From the NCBI GenBank assembly GCA_902578545.1, contig CACHDI010000001.1:124001-188000 (forward strand): a DNA stretch of 64,000 nt, in the 5' to 3' direction. Positions 27,227-38,413 of the stretch are shown one piece after another. The notes beneath the pieces are model-generated. The model was not told the DNA's origin and made no database searches. It saw nothing but the letters and a program-made list of their open reading frames with translations. The translations under genes and the position numbers were made by a program. Every line of letters begins with the position of its first letter. Position 1 is the stretch's first letter. This stretch comes from an uncultured Alphaproteobacteria bacterium (GTDB taxonomy: Bacteria > Pseudomonadota > Alphaproteobacteria > Rhodobacterales > Rhodobacteraceae).

Positions 27227-28423
27227 TTAACTCCCTTTCACTGCAGTAACAATTTTCTTTGCAGCATCAGAAAGATTATCTGCAGCAATTACATTTAAAC
27301 CACTTTGATTGATAATATCTTTGCCTTTATCTACATTTGTACCTTCAAGTCTGACTACCAAAGGTACTGAAAGACCTACATTTTTAACCGCCTCGACTAC
27401 TCCCTCTGCAATAACATCACACCTCATAATTCCACCAAAAATGTTGACTAAAATTCCCTTAACATTCTTGTCAGAGGTAATAATTTTAAAAGCTTCTGTA
27501 ACCTTTTCTTTGGTAGCTCCGCCACCAACATCTAAAAAATTTGCAGGTTCAGACCCAAATAATTTTATTATGTCCATCGTTGCCATTGCTAATCCTGCAC
27601 CATTAACCATACAACCAATTTCACCATCTAAAGCAATATAATTTAAATCAAATTTAGATGCTGCTAGTTCTTTTGGATCTTCTTCAGTTTCGTCATGAAA
27701 AGCAACTACGGAAGGTTGTCGATACATGGCATTACTATCAAATCCCATTTTACAATCTAGACATATCAATTTTTCATCTTTTGTGAGAATTAGTGGGTTT
27801 ATTTCCAGCATTTCACAATCTTTTTCACTAAATAATTTAAACAGAGTTTGAATTAAATACACACATTGTTTAATCTGTTTGCCTTTAAGACCTAAGGCAA
27901 ATGCAACTCTTCTTCCGTGAAAGCCTGACAGTCCTGAAGCTGGATCAACTGTAAATTTAATGATTTTTTCAGGTGATTTAGCCGCAACTTCTTCTATATC
28001 CATACCACCTTCTTTAGAAGCTACAAAGGCTATTCTTGAAGTAGATCTATCTATTAAAACAGCCAAATAAAACTCTTTGGCTATTTGACAACCTTCTTCG
28101 ATGTAAATTCTACGTACTTCTTTTCCATCATTTCCAGTTTGTTTTGTTACTAGGGTTCTACCAAGCATTTTTTGTGCTTCTGCTGCAGCATCAGATGCTG
28201 ATGAGGCAAGTCTTACCCCACCTTGAGTTCCAGCACTCTCTTCAATAAATTTACCTTTACCTCTCCCTCCGGCATGTATTTGGGCTTTAACTACCCAAAG
28301 TGGTCCGTCTAGTTCTCCAGCTGCTGTTTTTGCTTCTTCTGCTTTGTAAATTATTCGACCATCTAAAACAGGGATTCCATATTCTCTTAAAAATTGTTTT
28401 GCTTGGTATTCATGAATATTCAT
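27227..28423 (-). CDS. sucC: succinyl-CoA synthetase beta subunit
   Basis: 398-residue ATP-grasp subunit. The N-terminal [19 protein letters not shown] and [12 protein letters not shown] motifs mark the nucleotide-binding fold. The CoA-ligase domain carries [18 protein letters not shown] and GGGATKEKV. It is the first gene of the leftward sucCD-odhAB-lpd operon. AAGGTG stands 5 bp before the ATG. The 169-bp upstream spacer carries two copies of TGTGATCACA, suggesting regulation by the GntR protein encoded at the other end of the operon. Confidence 0.96.
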   Translation of the reverse strand: MNIHEYQAKQFLREYGIPVLDGRIIYKAEEAKTAAGELDGPLWVVKAQIHAGGRGKGKFIEESAGTQGGVRLASSASDAAAEAQKMLGRTLVTKQTGNDGKEVRRIYIEEGCQIAKEFYLAVLIDRSTSRIAFVASKEGGMDIEEVAAKSPEKIIKFTVDPASGLSGFHGRRVAFALGLKGKQIKQCVYLIQTLFKLFSEKDCEMLEINPLILTKDEKLICLDCKMGFDSNAMYRQPSVVAFHDETEEDPKELAASKFDLNYIALDGEIGCMVNGAGLAMATMDIIKLFGSEPANFLDVGGGATKEKVTEAFKIITSDKNVKGILVNIFGGIMRCDVIAEGVVEAVKNVGLSVPLVVRLEGTNVDKGKDIINQSGLNVIAADNLSDAAKKIVTAVKGS

Positions 28424-28545
28424 ATTTACACCTTAAAATTAGTAAATTTAATTTTAATTATTAATAAACTAATCTTTGCAGTGAATTAAAAAATTTTGAA
28501 GTAATTTTTTTAAAAAAATTAAAAATCAAACAAAAAAATTAATTT

Positions 28546-28575
28546 TGTGATCACATTAAATTATATGTGATCACA
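28546..28575. promoter_or_regulatory. paired TGTGATCACA operators upstream of sucC
   Basis: Two perfect copies of the 10-bp palindrome lie at 28546-28555 and 28566-28575, with centres exactly 20 bp apart (about two helical turns, so the same DNA face). They are 123-152 bp upstream of the sucC start and just beyond the mdh stop. Together with the third copy before gntR they indicate a common regulator. Paired same-face sites suit cooperative binding of two dimers. They may act on a sucC promoter or hold a promoter within the mdh-sucC spacer. Confidence 0.7.
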
Positions 28576-28592
28576 AATTTATTTTATATCGT

Positions 28593-29821
<1,229 letters not shown>

Positions 29822-30187
29822 ATGAATAATCGTCCTTTATCACCACACCTTACCATTTACAGGCCACAATTAAATTCTGTACTTTCAATATTACACAGAA
29901 TTACAGGTGTGGCATTAATCATAAGTTTGTTAATGGTTATAGGTTTTTTTATTTCATTAATTTTTGGAGAGGAAACTTTTAAAGTTTTTTCAATTTTCTT
30001 TAATTCTATTATTGGAAAGATTATAATGTTTTTTTCCCTTTGTGGCATTTGGTATCACTTTTTTGCTGGATTAAGGCATTTGTTTTGGGATATGGGGTAT
30101 GGTTTTAATTTAAAATGGGTAGAATATAGTTCATATTCAATTTTGGCTTTAACGTTCTTCTTTATTTTAGCAAGCCTTTTAGTTTAA
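29822..30187 (+). CDS. sdhC: succinate dehydrogenase cytochrome b556 subunit
   Basis: Membrane anchor of complex II, 121 residues from the ATG at 29822, with three predicted transmembrane helices. The N-terminal block NRPLSPHLTIYRPQL and the HRITG segment help form the quinone site. The heme-ligand region is HFFAGLRHLFWDMG. A start at GTG 29813 is possible but would add three residues not usual in the family. It is the first gene of the sdh operon, 26 bp before sdhD. Confidence 0.92.
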   Translation: MNNRPLSPHLTIYRPQLNSVLSILHRITGVALIISLLMVIGFFISLIFGEETFKVFSIFFNSIIGKIIMFFSLCGIWYHFFAGLRHLFWDMGYGFNLKWVEYSSYSILALTFFFILASLLV

Positions 30188-30213
30188 ATTTTTGATAATC
30201 TTGGAGTTAAATA

Positions 30214-30555
30214 ATGGGGCAAAACATAGAGAGTACAAGACATTGGATAAAACAGAGAATATCCTCAATATTGCTCATTCCCTTAACAGTGCTTTTTATT
30301 TACAATTTTCTTAATGTTGCCTTTCTTCCATACAACGAAGTAATTACTAATTATGATAATATTTTTAATCTAATTATTGCTTTTTTATTTATTACAATAA
30401 GTATTTGGCATTTTTATCAAGGAATTGAAGTTGTATTAGAAGATTATATTCACAACATAGTTTTAAGAGATCTAACTCTAAAATCATTGAAATACTTGTG
30501 TTGGATATTAACTATATCAGTCTGTCTATCATTCATAATACTTTATCGCTTTTGA
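30214..30555 (+). CDS. sdhD: succinate dehydrogenase membrane anchor subunit
   Basis: 113-residue small membrane anchor with three hydrophobic segments and the heme/quinone-side motif [15 protein letters not shown]. The N-terminal [17 protein letters not shown] is typical of alphaproteobacterial SdhD. GGAG lies 7 bp before the ATG. It lies between sdhC and sdhA with short gaps. Sequence identity in this family is low, so position in the operon is part of the evidence. Confidence 0.9.
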   Translation: MGQNIESTRHWIKQRISSILLIPLTVLFIYNFLNVAFLPYNEVITNYDNIFNLIIAFLFITISIWHFYQGIEVVLEDYIHNIVLRDLTLKSLKYLCWILTISVCLSFIILYRF

Positions 30556-30571
30556 AACTCGGAGAAACTTA

Positions 30572-32380
30572 ATGAATTCATACGAATATGTTGATCATAC
30601 TTACGATGTTGTAGTAGTTGGAGCAGGAGGCTCAGGTCTAAGAGCGACTTTAGGAATGGCCGAACAAGGTTTTAAAACAGCTTGTATAAGTAAAGTTTTT
30701 CCAACTAGAAGCCATACTGTAGCAGCCCAAGGTGGTATTGCCGCCTCCTTATCAAATATGGGGCCTGATCATTGGCACTGGCATATGTATGATACTGTTA
30801 AAGGTTCAGATTGGTTGGGTGATGTAGATGCTATGGAATATTTGGCTCGAGAAGCTCCAAAAGCTGTTTATGAATTAGAACATTATGGAGTACCTTTTTC
30901 TCGTACAGAGGAGGGTAAGATTTATCAAAGACCTTTTGGGGGTCATACGACTGAATTTGGTGAAGGACCACCAGTTCAAAGAACGTGTGCTGCAGCGGAT
31001 AGAACAGGTCATGCAATTTTACATACATTATACGGACAGTCACTAAAAAATAATGCTGAATTTTTCATAGAATATTTTGCGATTGATTTAATTATGACAG
31101 AAGACGGAGTGTGTCAGGGAATTATAGCATGGAAATTAGACGATGGTACAATACATAGATTTAACGCTAAGATGGTAGTATTAGCTACTGGCGGATATGG
31201 TCGAGCTTACTTTTCAGCAACTTCTGCTCATACATGTACTGGAGATGGTAATGGTATGGTTGCTAGACAAAATTTACCCTTACAGGACATGGAATTCGTA
31301 CAATTTCACCCAACAGGTATATATGGTGCTGGTTGCTTAATTACCGAAGGCGCGAGGGGTGAAGGAGGATATCTTACCAATTCTGATGGAGAAAGATTTA
31401 TGGAGAGATATGCACCTACTTACAAAGATTTAGCTAGTAGGGATGTTGTCTCAAGATGCATGACTATTGAGATAAAAGAAGGTCGTGGCGTTGGTGAGAA
31501 AGGAGATCACATTCATTTACATCTTGATCATTTACCTGAAAAAACTTTGGCGGAACGCCTTCCAGGTATTTCAGAAAGTGCTAGAATTTTTGCAGGTGTT
31601 GATTTAACGAAAGAGCCAATTCCAGTTTTACCTACTGTCCATTATAATATGGGTGGGGTTCCAACCAATTATTGGGGAGAAGTTCTAAATCCTTCAATTG
31701 ATGATGAAGATTTTGTACAACCAGGTTTAATGGCTGTCGGTGAAGCTGGGTGTGCTTCTGTTCATGGAGCTAATAGATTAGGATCTAACAGTCTAATAGA
31801 TTTAGTTGTTTTCGGTAGAGCTGCAGCTATTAGAGCTAACGAGGTAGTTGATAAGACAAGTTCAAATAGACCTTTGAATACCCATTCATGTGATCAGGCG
31901 ATGGAGAGGTTTGATAAGTTAAGACATGCAAATGGAAATACATCTACTGCAGAATTACGGAAAAAAATGCAAATAGTAATGCAGGAAGATGCAGCAGTTT
32001 TTCGTTCGAAAAAAACACTAGCTGAGGGATGTAAAAAAATGGAAATAGTAGCATCTGGTTTAGAAGACTTATCTATTAAAGATCGTTCCATGATTTGGAA
32101 TTCCGATCTCATGGAAACACTAGAATTAACGAATCTAATGCCAAACGCTTTAACAACAATATTTTCAGCTGAAGCTAGACAAGAAAGTCGAGGAGCTCAT
32201 GCTCATGAAGATTACCCTGATAGAGATGATATGAAATGGAGAAAGCATACCTTGGCAGCTGTAAATCAAAAAAATAAAGTTTTATTGAAATACAGAGGAG
32301 TTCATACCAAACCTTTAACATCGGAATCTAAAGGCGGTATCAATACAAATAAAATTGCACCAAAGGCAAGAGTTTATTAA
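30572..32380 (+). CDS. sdhA: succinate dehydrogenase flavoprotein subunit
   Basis: 602-residue catalytic subunit oxidising succinate to fumarate. The N-terminal FAD-binding motif is [11 protein letters not shown], followed by the covalent-flavin His in [13 protein letters not shown] (about residue 48) and the active-site region [14 protein letters not shown]...GARGEGG. The C-terminal block includes [14 protein letters not shown]. Length is canonical. GGAG stands 7 bp before the ATG. It is followed 4 bp later by a small lipoprotein gene. Confidence 0.97.
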   Translation: MNSYEYVDHTYDVVVVGAGGSGLRATLGMAEQGFKTACISKVFPTRSHTVAAQGGIAASLSNMGPDHWHWHMYDTVKGSDWLGDVDAMEYLAREAPKAVYELEHYGVPFSRTEEGKIYQRPFGGHTTEFGEGPPVQRTCAAADRTGHAILHTLYGQSLKNNAEFFIEYFAIDLIMTEDGVCQGIIAWKLDDGTIHRFNAKMVVLATGGYGRAYFSATSAHTCTGDGNGMVARQNLPLQDMEFVQFHPTGIYGAGCLITEGARGEGGYLTNSDGERFMERYAPTYKDLASRDVVSRCMTIEIKEGRGVGEKGDHIHLHLDHLPEKTLAERLPGISESARIFAGVDLTKEPIPVLPTVHYNMGGVPTNYWGEVLNPSIDDEDFVQPGLMAVGEAGCASVHGANRLGSNSLIDLVVFGRAAAIRANEVVDKTSSNRPLNTHSCDQAMERFDKLRHANGNTSTAELRKKMQIVMQEDAAVFRSKKTLAEGCKKMEIVASGLEDLSIKDRSMIWNSDLMETLELTNLMPNALTTIFSAEARQESRGAHAHEDYPDRDDMKWRKHTLAAVNQKNKVLLKYRGVHTKPLTSESKGGINTNKIAPKARVY

Positions 32381-32384
32381 AACC

Positions 32385-32654
32385 ATGTTTTATTTATTAA
32401 GAGCTCTTGTAATTTCAGCTATATTATTTTCAAATGGATGTGCGTCTAACCCTCCCAATCCTTTGACGGCTCAACAAATTGAGAATATTTGTCAAAAGAA
32501 AAAAAATGAAGCATCAAAACCTACTACAAATTTGTCTTTAGCTACGGGAAGTGAGGGTCCAAAGTACCAGATTGGAATAACAATGAGTAGTGACTATCTT
32601 GCTGGAAGAGATCCTAATGATGTTTATAATCAATGCAAAATGTCTTATAATTGA
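32385..32654 (+). CDS. small predicted lipoprotein between sdhA and sdhB
   Basis: 89-residue protein with a hydrophobic signal segment (about residues 2-18) ending in SNGC. Cys19 could be lipidated, although the -3 position is not the usual Leu. The mature part is polar and has two further Cys (CQKKK and QCKMSY). The ATG at 32385 lies 4 bp after the sdhA stop, indicating cotranscription with complex II genes. I do not recognise a family. A role near complex II is only suggested by position. Confidence 0.7.
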   Translation: MFYLLRALVISAILFSNGCASNPPNPLTAQQIENICQKKKNEASKPTTNLSLATGSEGPKYQIGITMSSDYLAGRDPNDVYNQCKMSYN

Positions 32655-32682
32655 TGGTTAATTTATAAAATAAGGAAAAAAA

Positions 32683-33480
32683 ATGGTTGAATTAAGGCTA
32701 CCAAAAAACTCAAGAATTTCTCCTAATGGAAAGGTATGGGACCATAAAAAGTCTTCTGCAAAAAAACTAAGAAAATTTAAAGTATATCGATATAATCCAG
32801 ATGAAAAAAGTAATCCTAGAGTAGATACTTATTTTATTGATGCAAATGAGAGTGGTCCAATGGTTTTGGATGCCCTTATTCATATAAAGGAAGAAATTGA
32901 TCCAACACTTACTTTTCGAAGATCATGTAGAGAGGGTATTTGTGGTTCTTGTGCTATGAATATTGATGGGGTAAATACCTTGGCTTGCACACGTGGTCTT
33001 AACGAAATTAAAGGTGATGTGAGAATTTATCCATTACCGCATATGCCAGTTATAAAAGATTTAATCCCTGATTTGACTAATTTTTATAAGCAACACGCAA
33101 GCATAATGCCCTGGTTGGAAACAAAGACAGAAACTCCAGAAAAAGAATGGGAACAATCAATAAACCAACGAAAAAAATTAGATGATTTATATGAGTGCGT
33201 AATGTGTGCATGCTGTTCTACATCTTGTCCGAGTTATTGGTGGAATAGTGAGAAATATCTTGGTCCTGCAGCTCTTTTACATGCTTATAGATGGTTAGTT
33301 GATAGTCGTGACGAAACTAGAGATGAAAGATTAAATGATATTGAAGATTCATTTAAATTATATAGATGCCATACAATTATGAATTGCGCCCGAACATGTC
33401 CAAAGAATTTAAATCCTGCAAAAGCAATAGCAGAAATAAAAAAAATGATGGTTGAAAAGAATAGCAGGAGCAAACAGTAA
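32683..33480 (+). CDS. sdhB: succinate dehydrogenase iron-sulfur subunit
   Basis: 265-residue electron-transfer subunit. The [2Fe-2S] cluster ligands are in [15 protein letters not shown]. The [4Fe-4S] and [3Fe-4S] ligands are in [15 protein letters not shown] and [22 protein letters not shown] precedes the ATG by 6 bp. It is the last gene of the sdh operon and is followed at once by a hairpin and T-run. Confidence 0.97.
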   Translation: MVELRLPKNSRISPNGKVWDHKKSSAKKLRKFKVYRYNPDEKSNPRVDTYFIDANESGPMVLDALIHIKEEIDPTLTFRRSCREGICGSCAMNIDGVNTLACTRGLNEIKGDVRIYPLPHMPVIKDLIPDLTNFYKQHASIMPWLETKTETPEKEWEQSINQRKKLDDLYECVMCACCSTSCPSYWWNSEKYLGPAALLHAYRWLVDSRDETRDERLNDIEDSFKLYRCHTIMNCARTCPKNLNPAKAIAEIKKMMVEKNSRSKQ

Positions 33481-33522
33481 CAATAATTACAAATCAGAAA
33501 TTATTGATATTATATTTTTTTT
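33481..33522 (+). terminator. intrinsic-terminator-like hairpin after sdhB
   Basis: CAATAATT (33481-33488) and AATTATTG (33499-33506) form a perfect 8-bp stem with a 10-nt loop, starting at the base after the sdhB stop. A run of eight T lies at 33515-33522. The stem is AT-only, so it is weak. The T-run doubles as the last Lys codons of the converging gene. Confidence 0.5.
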
Positions 33523-34289
33523 CTAAAAACTAGCGAAGCTACAAAACCAAAGGTTATTGCTATTAAAATACTCATAATCCCGTATAATTGAGGTTTTTCG
33601 AAAGCTAGGTAATTGATCCAATTTTGTAAACCAATTTTTTTGACGTAAATAATATCCTGTTTTGTTGCTAAAACTTTTTGAAAGCGTATTAAATGTATTT
33701 TAACCTTATAATTTCCTTCATGTATGTTTGTAGGAAAGTCAATTTCATTTGAAAAAAGAGTATTTTCTAACAAAGTAATAGGAGTATTATTTTCATTATA
33801 TTGTTTTTTATCTTTTCCAATAAATAAAATTTGATCAATTAATTCATATTCTATTTTTTGATTTTTTGTATTTATTTGTTTAACAAGCCCAATGTCATTT
33901 GCTGTCTCAATATTATTGGGTAGTAATATATCTAACGGTTTTGTGCCGGAAATAGAATAAAAACTTGGTATGTTTTTTAAATTATCAATTTTCTTATTTA
34001 TCCAAAAACCAAACTTTTTTTCTTTCTGGAATAAATTCATTGTGATTGGAGGACCTATAACTTCGATAATTATATCAAAGGGTGGTTGATCTATTGAAGA
34101 AATTTGAGGATTATTTTTTTTAATTGCACCAAAGATATGAAATTTACTACCTGAGAAATTAACATTTATAGAAATTACTTTTTTACTTAAATCTGTAACA
34201 AGACTTGGAGAAACTTCTGTAGCATAAGAAGATATAAAAGAAAGGTTATAAAATAACAAAATTATAATTAATTTCACAATAAGTTTCAT
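33510..34289 (-). CDS. TIGR02186-like putative transmembrane protein
   Basis: 259-residue protein with an N-terminal signal/anchor helix (about 5-22), a large extracytoplasmic domain and one C-terminal transmembrane helix (about 232-254) followed by RKK. This layout and the neighbouring TauE/SafE permease fit the alphaproteobacterial TIGR02186 family of unknown function. Its start lies 1 bp from the stop of the permease gene, so the two are one transcription unit. It may assist sulfur-compound export, but that is inference from linkage only. Confidence 0.7.
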   Translation of the reverse strand: MKLIVKLIIILLFYNLSFISSYATEVSPSLVTDLSKKVISINVNFSGSKFHIFGAIKKNNPQISSIDQPPFDIIIEVIGPPITMNLFQKEKKFGFWINKKIDNLKNIPSFYSISGTKPLDILLPNNIETANDIGLVKQINTKNQKIEYELIDQILFIGKDKKQYNENNTPITLLENTLFSNEIDFPTNIHEGNYKVKIHLIRFQKVLATKQDIIYVKKIGLQNWINYLAFEKPQLYGIMSILIAITFGFVASLVFRKKI

Positions 34290-34290
34290 T

Positions 34291-35202
34291 TCATAAATCT
34301 CTTACTAAAGTAAAAATCTCTACAGGGGTAATAAAAAGCTCTAAAGTTATTTTTAAACACATGGCTAAAACTAAAATAGCTAATAATATTCTCAATTGCT
34401 CTGCTTTTAATTTGAGTCCTATCCTTACACCAAATTGTGCTCCAATTACTCCACCTACCAAAAGTAGAAAGGATAATATAATATCAACACTAAAATTTTT
34501 AACTGCATGCAAATATGTAGTAACTCCAGTAACAAAGATTATCTGAAATAAAGAAGTACCAACTACAACTTTAGTAGGCATTCCTAAAATATAAATCATA
34601 GCAGGTACTATTATGAATCCTCCTCCAATTCCCATAATTGAAGCTAGAATACCTACAAAAAAACCTATAAATACGGCGGGTATTGAACTGATATATAAAT
34701 TGGAAGTTCTAAACCTCATTTTAAGTGGAAGACCTTGAACCCAGGAATGATGACGAGTTTTTCTTACTTTTATGTTTTTTGATTTATAATTTAATGCTCT
34801 TAAACTTTCAAAAAACATTATTATTCCTATTATGCCTAGAAATAAGACATAACAAACTTTAATAATAAGCTCTAATTGACCTAAATTTTTAAATATTCTA
34901 AATAATTCAACTCCAAAAATTGAACCAATTATCCCTCCTAAAATTAAAAGAAAGCCCATTTTTATATCGACATTTTTTCTTCTGAAGTGAGCAATAGCTC
35001 CTGAAAAAGATGCACCAAGTATCTGATTTGCTTCGCTTGCAACTGCTACTGCAGGTGGTATTCCGATAAAAAACAAAAGAGGAGTCATTAAAAAACCCCC
35101 ACCTACGCCAAACATACCAGACAGAATTCCAACAATTCCACCTAATCCAATTAATAAAAAGATGTTCACTGAAATTTCCGCAATTGGAAGGTAAATCTGC
35201 AT
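34291..35202 (-). CDS. TauE/SafE-family sulfite/organosulfonate exporter-like permease
   Basis: 303-residue integral membrane protein with about eight hydrophobic helices. It has the duplicated TauE/SafE motif, seen as GIVGILSGMFGVGGGFLMTPLL near the N-terminus and GILASIMGIGGGFIIVPAMI in the second half. The family exports sulfite, sulfoacetate or related anions across the inner membrane. It is coupled to the TIGR02186-like gene. The substrate is not determinable here. Confidence 0.85.
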   Translation of the reverse strand: MQIYLPIAEISVNIFLLIGLGGIVGILSGMFGVGGGFLMTPLLFFIGIPPAVAVASEANQILGASFSGAIAHFRRKNVDIKMGFLLILGGIIGSIFGVELFRIFKNLGQLELIIKVCYVLFLGIIGIIMFFESLRALNYKSKNIKVRKTRHHSWVQGLPLKMRFRTSNLYISSIPAVFIGFFVGILASIMGIGGGFIIVPAMIYILGMPTKVVVGTSLFQIIFVTGVTTYLHAVKNFSVDIILSFLLLVGGVIGAQFGVRIGLKLKAEQLRILLAILVLAMCLKITLELFITPVEIFTLVRDL

Positions 35203-35259
35203 AATTCAAACTGAAATAGATAAGTTTAATGTATTTTTTTCAAAGCACTTACGCCTTTA

Positions 35260-36057
35260 TTACAGTTTTCGCAATAAAGATATTATAATTTTTGAAAGTT
35301 TTCTTTCACTTGATTTTGCTATTTCTTTAGTTTGTTCATGACTTATAGTTTCATTACTAAGACCAGCTGCCATATTTGTTACTACTGATATACCAGCGAC
35401 TTTAATTTTAAAAAATCTTGATAATATTACTTCTGGCACAGTAGACATACCTACTACATCTGCACCTAAAGATCTGATAGCTTTTATTTCAGCTGGAGTT
35501 TCAAAAGATGGTCCTGAAAACCATGCATATATTCCTCTTTTAATATTTATATTTTGCTCATTTCCAGCTTTTATAATCATTTCACTAATATCCTTATCAT
35601 AGGCAACTGTTAGATTCACAAATCTATCTTCTGAATTTTCTCCAATAAGAGGGTTTAAGCCTGAAAAATTAATATGATCTTCAATAACCATTAATGATCC
35701 AGTTGGTATATTTTTTCTTAAAGATCCTGATGCATTTGTTAGAACAAGCCTTTCAACACCTAAATCTTTCAAAAGTTTTAAAGGGTTTCTCATCGTATCG
35801 GCTTTACCATTTTCATAGAAGTGAGTTCTTCCACTTAAAACAGCAACCATTCTATTATGAATAGTACCTATTAAAAGTTTTCCACTATGCCCAGTAACAG
35901 ATGGAAGATTAAAACCCTTTATTTCATTATATTCAAATTCTAATTTTTTTCTTAAAGGTATAGCTTTACCCAAACCAGACCCAAGAACTAATCCTATTTC
36001 GATCTTTTTTTTTCCAATAATTTTTTGTATATCATTAATTTTTATTTTTTTAATCAC
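35260..36057 (-). CDS. purine nucleoside phosphorylase
   Basis: 265-residue cytosolic enzyme splitting purine nucleosides with phosphate into base and (deoxy)ribose 1-phosphate. Family blocks include VLGSGLGKAIP, TGHSGKLLIG, RTHFYENG, TNASGSLRKN, WFSGPSFETPAEI and VTNMAAGLS. The Asn in VTNMAAG favours 6-oxopurines such as inosine and guanosine. The start is a GTG that shares its G with the TAG stop of the upstream ABC permease gene (TAGTG), so translation is coupled. Its place in the operon marks the importer as nucleoside-specific. Confidence 0.9.
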   Translation of the reverse strand: MIKKIKINDIQKIIGKKKIEIGLVLGSGLGKAIPLRKKLEFEYNEIKGFNLPSVTGHSGKLLIGTIHNRMVAVLSGRTHFYENGKADTMRNPLKLLKDLGVERLVLTNASGSLRKNIPTGSLMVIEDHINFSGLNPLIGENSEDRFVNLTVAYDKDISEMIIKAGNEQNINIKRGIYAWFSGPSFETPAEIKAIRSLGADVVGMSTVPEVILSRFFKIKVAGISVVTNMAAGLSNETISHEQTKEIAKSSERKLSKIIISLLRKL

Positions 36058-37310
36058 TAGTTTTCCTTAACATAAGCTTGTCCGATTGCTTGGGGAGGCT
36101 TGGCATTTCCAACAATTCCTGCAACTACAATTATTGTGACCAAATATGGGGCCATAGCTAAAAACTCACTGGGGATAGGAGTCCTCAAGATTGCAAGCTT
36201 TTGTTGTAAAGAATCTGCAAAACCAAATATGAGAGCAGCAAATAGTGCTCCAACAGGATGCCAACGTCCAAAAATCATAGCAGCAAGTCCAATAAAACCT
36301 CTTCCTCCAGTCATACCTTCATCAAATCTTCCAACACTCCCTAACGTAAACCAAGCACCACCAAAACCGGCAATCATCCCACCCATAATAACATGATGAA
36401 ATCTTGTTTTTAATACGCTTATTCCAAGAGTTTCTGCAGCTTTTGGATGTTCTCCAACAGCTCTTGCTCTTAAACCATATGCGGTTTTAAATAGATAATA
36501 GGTACTTATGATTACAATAAAAATTGAAAAATAAACAAATATATTTTGTTTAAAAAGAACTGGTCCTAAAACTGGGATATCACTTAAAACAGGCAAATTG
36601 ATTGATTTAAAAACAGGAGCATCATTTAACTCTGGGTTACTTTTCAAAAGGTGGCTTGTTAAAAAGCTAGTAATTCCCAAGACAAAAATATTAATGGCTA
36701 CTCCTGCAATTATTTGATCCACACGAAATGTAACAACCAATGCTGCTAATATAAAACCAAAAAATCCACCTACTAAAACAGCCAAAATTAAACCAAAAAA
36801 ATTACCAAAAATAGAACCAAATAATGCCCCAGCAAATGCCCCAGCCAAAAGCATTCCCTCAATTCCAATATTTATCACAGCTACTCTTTCGCACAGAATT
36901 CCAGCCATTGCTGCTAAAGCTATTGGTACAGCTCTCACTACAGTAGCCTGTAACATTCCTGTAAGGGAAAATGATTTTCCAGCTGTTGCCCAAACTAAAA
37001 AAGCTGCTATTGCCAAAAAAAAACTTAAAGCAATAAACAATGTAAATTTCTTTGGTGCTTTTATAATTATTCTTCCACCAAAAAAAGCAATTAACAAAGC
37101 TGATATTCCAATAAAACTATGTGCGGGTAAGATTAAATTGGGAAGTGCAAATGGATCTGTTGGTCTAGACAACCTAAAAGTTGCATATCCTTCAATATTA
37201 AGTCCTAAAAATATATAAATTATAGAACCTAAAACTATTAAGCATAATCCTACAATTATTGATTTTTTGGTTTTTTTTTCCTCAATATTATTTTTAATTG
37301 TATTATCCAT
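36057..37310 (-). CDS. nucleoside-type ABC transporter permease
   Basis: 417-residue inner-membrane permease of the BMP/YufQ type with about ten helices. Recognisable blocks are INIGIEGMLLAGAFAGA, YGLRARAVGEHPKAAETLGI and GRGFIGLAAMIFGRWHP. It has an extended N-terminus with one extra helix (about 18-38), longer than the usual permeases of about 310 residues. It pairs with the permease encoded upstream. Gaps are 12 bp upstream and a 1-bp overlap downstream. Confidence 0.85.
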   Translation of the reverse strand: MDNTIKNNIEEKKTKKSIIVGLCLIVLGSIIYIFLGLNIEGYATFRLSRPTDPFALPNLILPAHSFIGISALLIAFFGGRIIIKAPKKFTLFIALSFFLAIAAFLVWATAGKSFSLTGMLQATVVRAVPIALAAMAGILCERVAVINIGIEGMLLAGAFAGALFGSIFGNFFGLILAVLVGGFFGFILAALVVTFRVDQIIAGVAINIFVLGITSFLTSHLLKSNPELNDAPVFKSINLPVLSDIPVLGPVLFKQNIFVYFSIFIVIISTYYLFKTAYGLRARAVGEHPKAAETLGISVLKTRFHHVIMGGMIAGFGGAWFTLGSVGRFDEGMTGGRGFIGLAAMIFGRWHPVGALFAALIFGFADSLQQKLAILRTPIPSEFLAMAPYLVTIIVVAGIVGNAKPPQAIGQAYVKEN

Positions 37311-37322
37311 AACTTAAAAATC

Positions 37323-38411
37323 TTATCTAAATATCCAAGGAAATAATTTTCTTATCAAAACTGGAGCTGCAATGAATATAATTATTAAAGCCTGAATAAC
37401 TGTAATTAGATCAAGACTTACATCCGCAGAAACTTGCATTTGTCTGCCACCTGCAATCAAAGCTCCAAATAGGATACCTGCAAACAGTACACCTATTGGG
37501 TGGGCTCTACCTAATAGAGCAACGGCTATTGCATCAAACCCAATTCCAGCAGAAAAACCAGGTGTAGCTCTGCCCAACACTCCAGCTATCTGAGATGCAC
37601 CAGCCAGACCAGCTAAAAGACCTGCAATACTCATTGCAAGTATAATTGTCATTGATGGACTTATTCCACTATATCTAGAAGCCTCTAAATTCTTTCCTAC
37701 CGCTCTAAATTCATATCCAATAGTTGTATAAAAAATTAACCAATACACAATTAAAACAGCAAATATTGCAATTAAAAACCCCATATGAACTCTGAGATTT
37801 GGATCTAAGAAATACAAAATTCTCGGTAACTCTGCAGTATCTAAAATTGACTTGGAAATAGGATCATTTCTTCCTTCTTTTTGAATAGAAGGTATTCTCA
37901 GAAAAAAATCTAGCAATCTATATGCAATTAAATTTAGCATAATAGTAGTGATAACTTCGTGAGCTCCTGTAGTGGCTTTAAGCCACCCAGATATAAATGC
38001 ATACAAAGCCCCAAATAAAGCTCCTACTAAAAGTATAAGTATTAAGTGAATAAAAAAGGGTAATTGAAAGCTAAAACCTATAATCACAGCAGCCATACCA
38101 CCCAATATAATTTGTCCCTCTGCTCCTATATTAAATAGACCAGCTTTAAAACCAACAGCTATTCCTAAAGCTGCAAAGATTAATGGTGTTGCAGCAGTTA
38201 ATGTTTCTGAAATTGAGGATATTGAACCAAAAGATCCATAAAACAAAGCTATCAATGCTTTAAGGGCAATTTCATTGCTTGATCCTGAAACAATAAGCAA
38301 TAGTAACCCAAGGAAAATAGCCAATAAAGTGGCAAAAACTGGAATTACAATAATTTCTTGAAAAGTTTCACGGTTAGAAAAGTAATTACCAAAATAATTA
38401 AAAATTTTCAA
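37323..38411 (-). CDS. nucleoside-type ABC transporter permease
   Basis: 362-residue permease of the YufP type. Family motifs are FNIGAEGQIILGGMAAV, TTGAHEVITTIMLNLIAY, IGYEFRAVGKNLEASRYSGI and GFDAIAVALLGRAHPIG. It is the second channel subunit of the importer, 2 bp after the ATPase gene and 12 bp before the other permease gene. Confidence 0.87.
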   Translation of the reverse strand: MKIFNYFGNYFSNRETFQEIIVIPVFATLLAIFLGLLLLIVSGSSNEIALKALIALFYGSFGSISSISETLTAATPLIFAALGIAVGFKAGLFNIGAEGQIILGGMAAVIIGFSFQLPFFIHLILILLVGALFGALYAFISGWLKATTGAHEVITTIMLNLIAYRLLDFFLRIPSIQKEGRNDPISKSILDTAELPRILYFLDPNLRVHMGFLIAIFAVLIVYWLIFYTTIGYEFRAVGKNLEASRYSGISPSMTIILAMSIAGLLAGLAGASQIAGVLGRATPGFSAGIGFDAIAVALLGRAHPIGVLFAGILFGALIAGGRQMQVSADVSLDLITVIQALIIIFIAAPVLIRKLFPWIFR

Positions 38412-38413
38412 TT

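Noticed and set aside
28546-28575. CRP/FNR-type binding sites
   Set aside because: TGTGATCACA has the TGTGA and TCACA halves of a CRP site but no 6-bp spacer between them, and a GntR regulator gene carries the same site. A GntR operator is the better reading.
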